A DNA stretch of 64,000 nucleotides from Archangium lansingense. GTDB taxonomy: Bacteria > Myxococcota > Myxococcia > Myxococcales > Myxococcaceae. A program made the position numbers and the translations under genes. Below are positions 63,486 through 64,000 of this stretch, piece by piece (the stretch's first letter is position 1; every line of letters begins with the position of its first letter). The stretch covers positions 4,836,001-4,900,000 of the forward strand of contig NZ_JAPNKA010000001.1 in the NCBI RefSeq assembly GCF_026626635.1, given 5' to 3'. The notes under the pieces are model-generated. The model did not search any database. It was given only the letters and a program-made list of their open reading frames with translations, and had not been told where the DNA came from.

Positions 63486-64000
63486 ATGAGCCAGCGGAAT
63501 GCCGTGAGTCCCCTGTTGCGGTCCCTCTCGAGACCCCACGGCTTCGAGCCTCTGCGCGTCGAGGGACGGCTCCCCGAGTCGCTGCGGGGTACGCTCTTCC
63601 GGGCTGGGCCGGGCCTCTTCGAGCGCTTTGGCGCGAGTCTCTCGCACGCGTTCGAGGCGGACGGAGCAATCTCGGCGGTGCGCTTCGATGGAAGCGGTGC
63701 ACAGGGGGCCTGCCGCATCGTCGAGAGCGCTGGCTACCGCCAGGAGGAGGCAGCGGGGCGGTTTCTCTTCAACTCGGCGGCCCCCTGGTTGGATCGCATG
63801 CGTGCCGCGCGCAAGGGCATTGCGAAGACCACGGGGAATACCTCGACCTTCTTGTGGCAGGACCGGCTCTTCGCGCTGATGGAGGGCGGACTGTTGCAGG
63901 AGATGGATCCGGGAACGTTGGACACGCTCGAGGCCACCGACCTGGGCGTGGTCTCCACTGCCTTCTCCGCACACCCGCACCGCGTTGCCTCGCTTCGGAC
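63486..64000 (+). CDS. Carotenoid oxygenase, 3'-truncated by the window
   Basis: ATG 63486 (MSQRNAVSPLLRSL) has GAGGAG upstream; about 171 codons are visible and the frame runs off the window. It matches the start of the RPE65/carotenoid cleavage dioxygenase family: LPESLRGTLFRAGPGLFERF, HAFEADGAISAVRF, TGNTSTFLWQDRLFALMEGG and EMDPGTLDTLE. The iron-binding His residues lie mostly beyond the end. Members cleave carotenoids or stilbenes, for example to retinal. Confidence 0.88.
   Translation, partial: MSQRNAVSPLLRSLSRPHGFEPLRVEGRLPESLRGTLFRAGPGLFERFGASLSHAFEADGAISAVRFDGSGAQGACRIVESAGYRQEEAAGRFLFNSAAPWLDRMRAARKGIAKTTGNTSTFLWQDRLFALMEGGLLQEMDPGTLDTLEATDLGVVSTAFSAHPHRVASLR

Overview
The window looks like a chromosomal segment of a large-genome myxobacterium (Myxococcota, probably Cystobacterineae, Archangium/Cystobacter-like). 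Evidence: very high G+C with strong third-position bias, ATGA/GTGA-coupled genes, many lipoproteins, class III cyclases, a Pro-rich DnaJ protein, a mersacidin-type lanthipeptide precursor and a SitA-like lipoprotein cassette. I assign no species. No tRNA, rRNA or CRISPR array was seen. No gene-free gap exceeds about 260 bp; the largest (4392-4651) holds two inverted copies of a palindromic repeat.

Layout. 0-4.4 kb: a 5'-truncated hypothetical gene, a lipoprotein, and a CHASE2 cyclase that lacks two transition-state residues. 4.4-5.7 kb: repeats and an IS630-family insertion sequence that landed exactly in the stop codon of a NuoE-like ferredoxin. 5.7-14.75 kb: a split complex I locus, nuoAB / cyclase / nuoCDGHI, all on the minus strand. 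A UUCG hairpin terminator follows nuoB, and separate sigma70-like promoters precede nuoA and nuoC. nuoE, nuoF and nuoJ-N are not here. 15-21 kb: a chemoreceptor, a P450, a PHP phosphoesterase, a deoxyhypusine/homospermidine synthase-like enzyme and an OsmC protein.

21.2-28 kb: a cluster without obvious function, with a HEPN/DUF4145-like + TM + TPR protein, two CsgG-like proteins and a CorA-like membrane protein. 28-37.6 kb: a metallophosphoesterase, a DUF2911 protein, and a bacillithiol-type cluster (bshA, bshC). Divergent from bshC lies a translationally coupled trio: an 828-aa PIG-L deacetylase, a 55-aa membrane microprotein and a sodium:solute symporter. 37.7-40.5 kb: lipoprotein, membrane protein, TAXI-type binding protein. 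40.5-44.1 kb: a lower-GC SitA-like lipoprotein/immunity pair, a MecA-like penicillin-binding protein, and an orphan lanthipeptide precursor.

44.3-51.6 kb: arginine decarboxylase (speA), a ClpX-like ATPase, and a dnaK-dnaJ-cvpA operon behind a sigma32-like heat-shock promoter plus a sigma70-like one. 51.8-62.7 kb: a class II amidotransferase-fold protein with Ser in place of the nucleophilic Cys, a CPBP protease coupled to a degenerate trypsin-like protein, PolX, Rieske and His-rich MoaB proteins, an RCK-RyR membrane protein and two tandem DUF4139 proteins. The window ends in a TetR regulator and a divergent carotenoid oxygenase that share a perfect palindrome over the promoter.

Functional links: speA and the deoxyhypusine-synthase-like enzyme both point to polyamine metabolism; bshA/bshC to low-molecular-weight thiol synthesis; the nuo genes and ferredoxin to respiration. 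The best candidates for something undescribed are the 21-28 kb cluster, the PIG-L/microprotein/symporter trio, the orphan lanthipeptide and the SitA-like pair.
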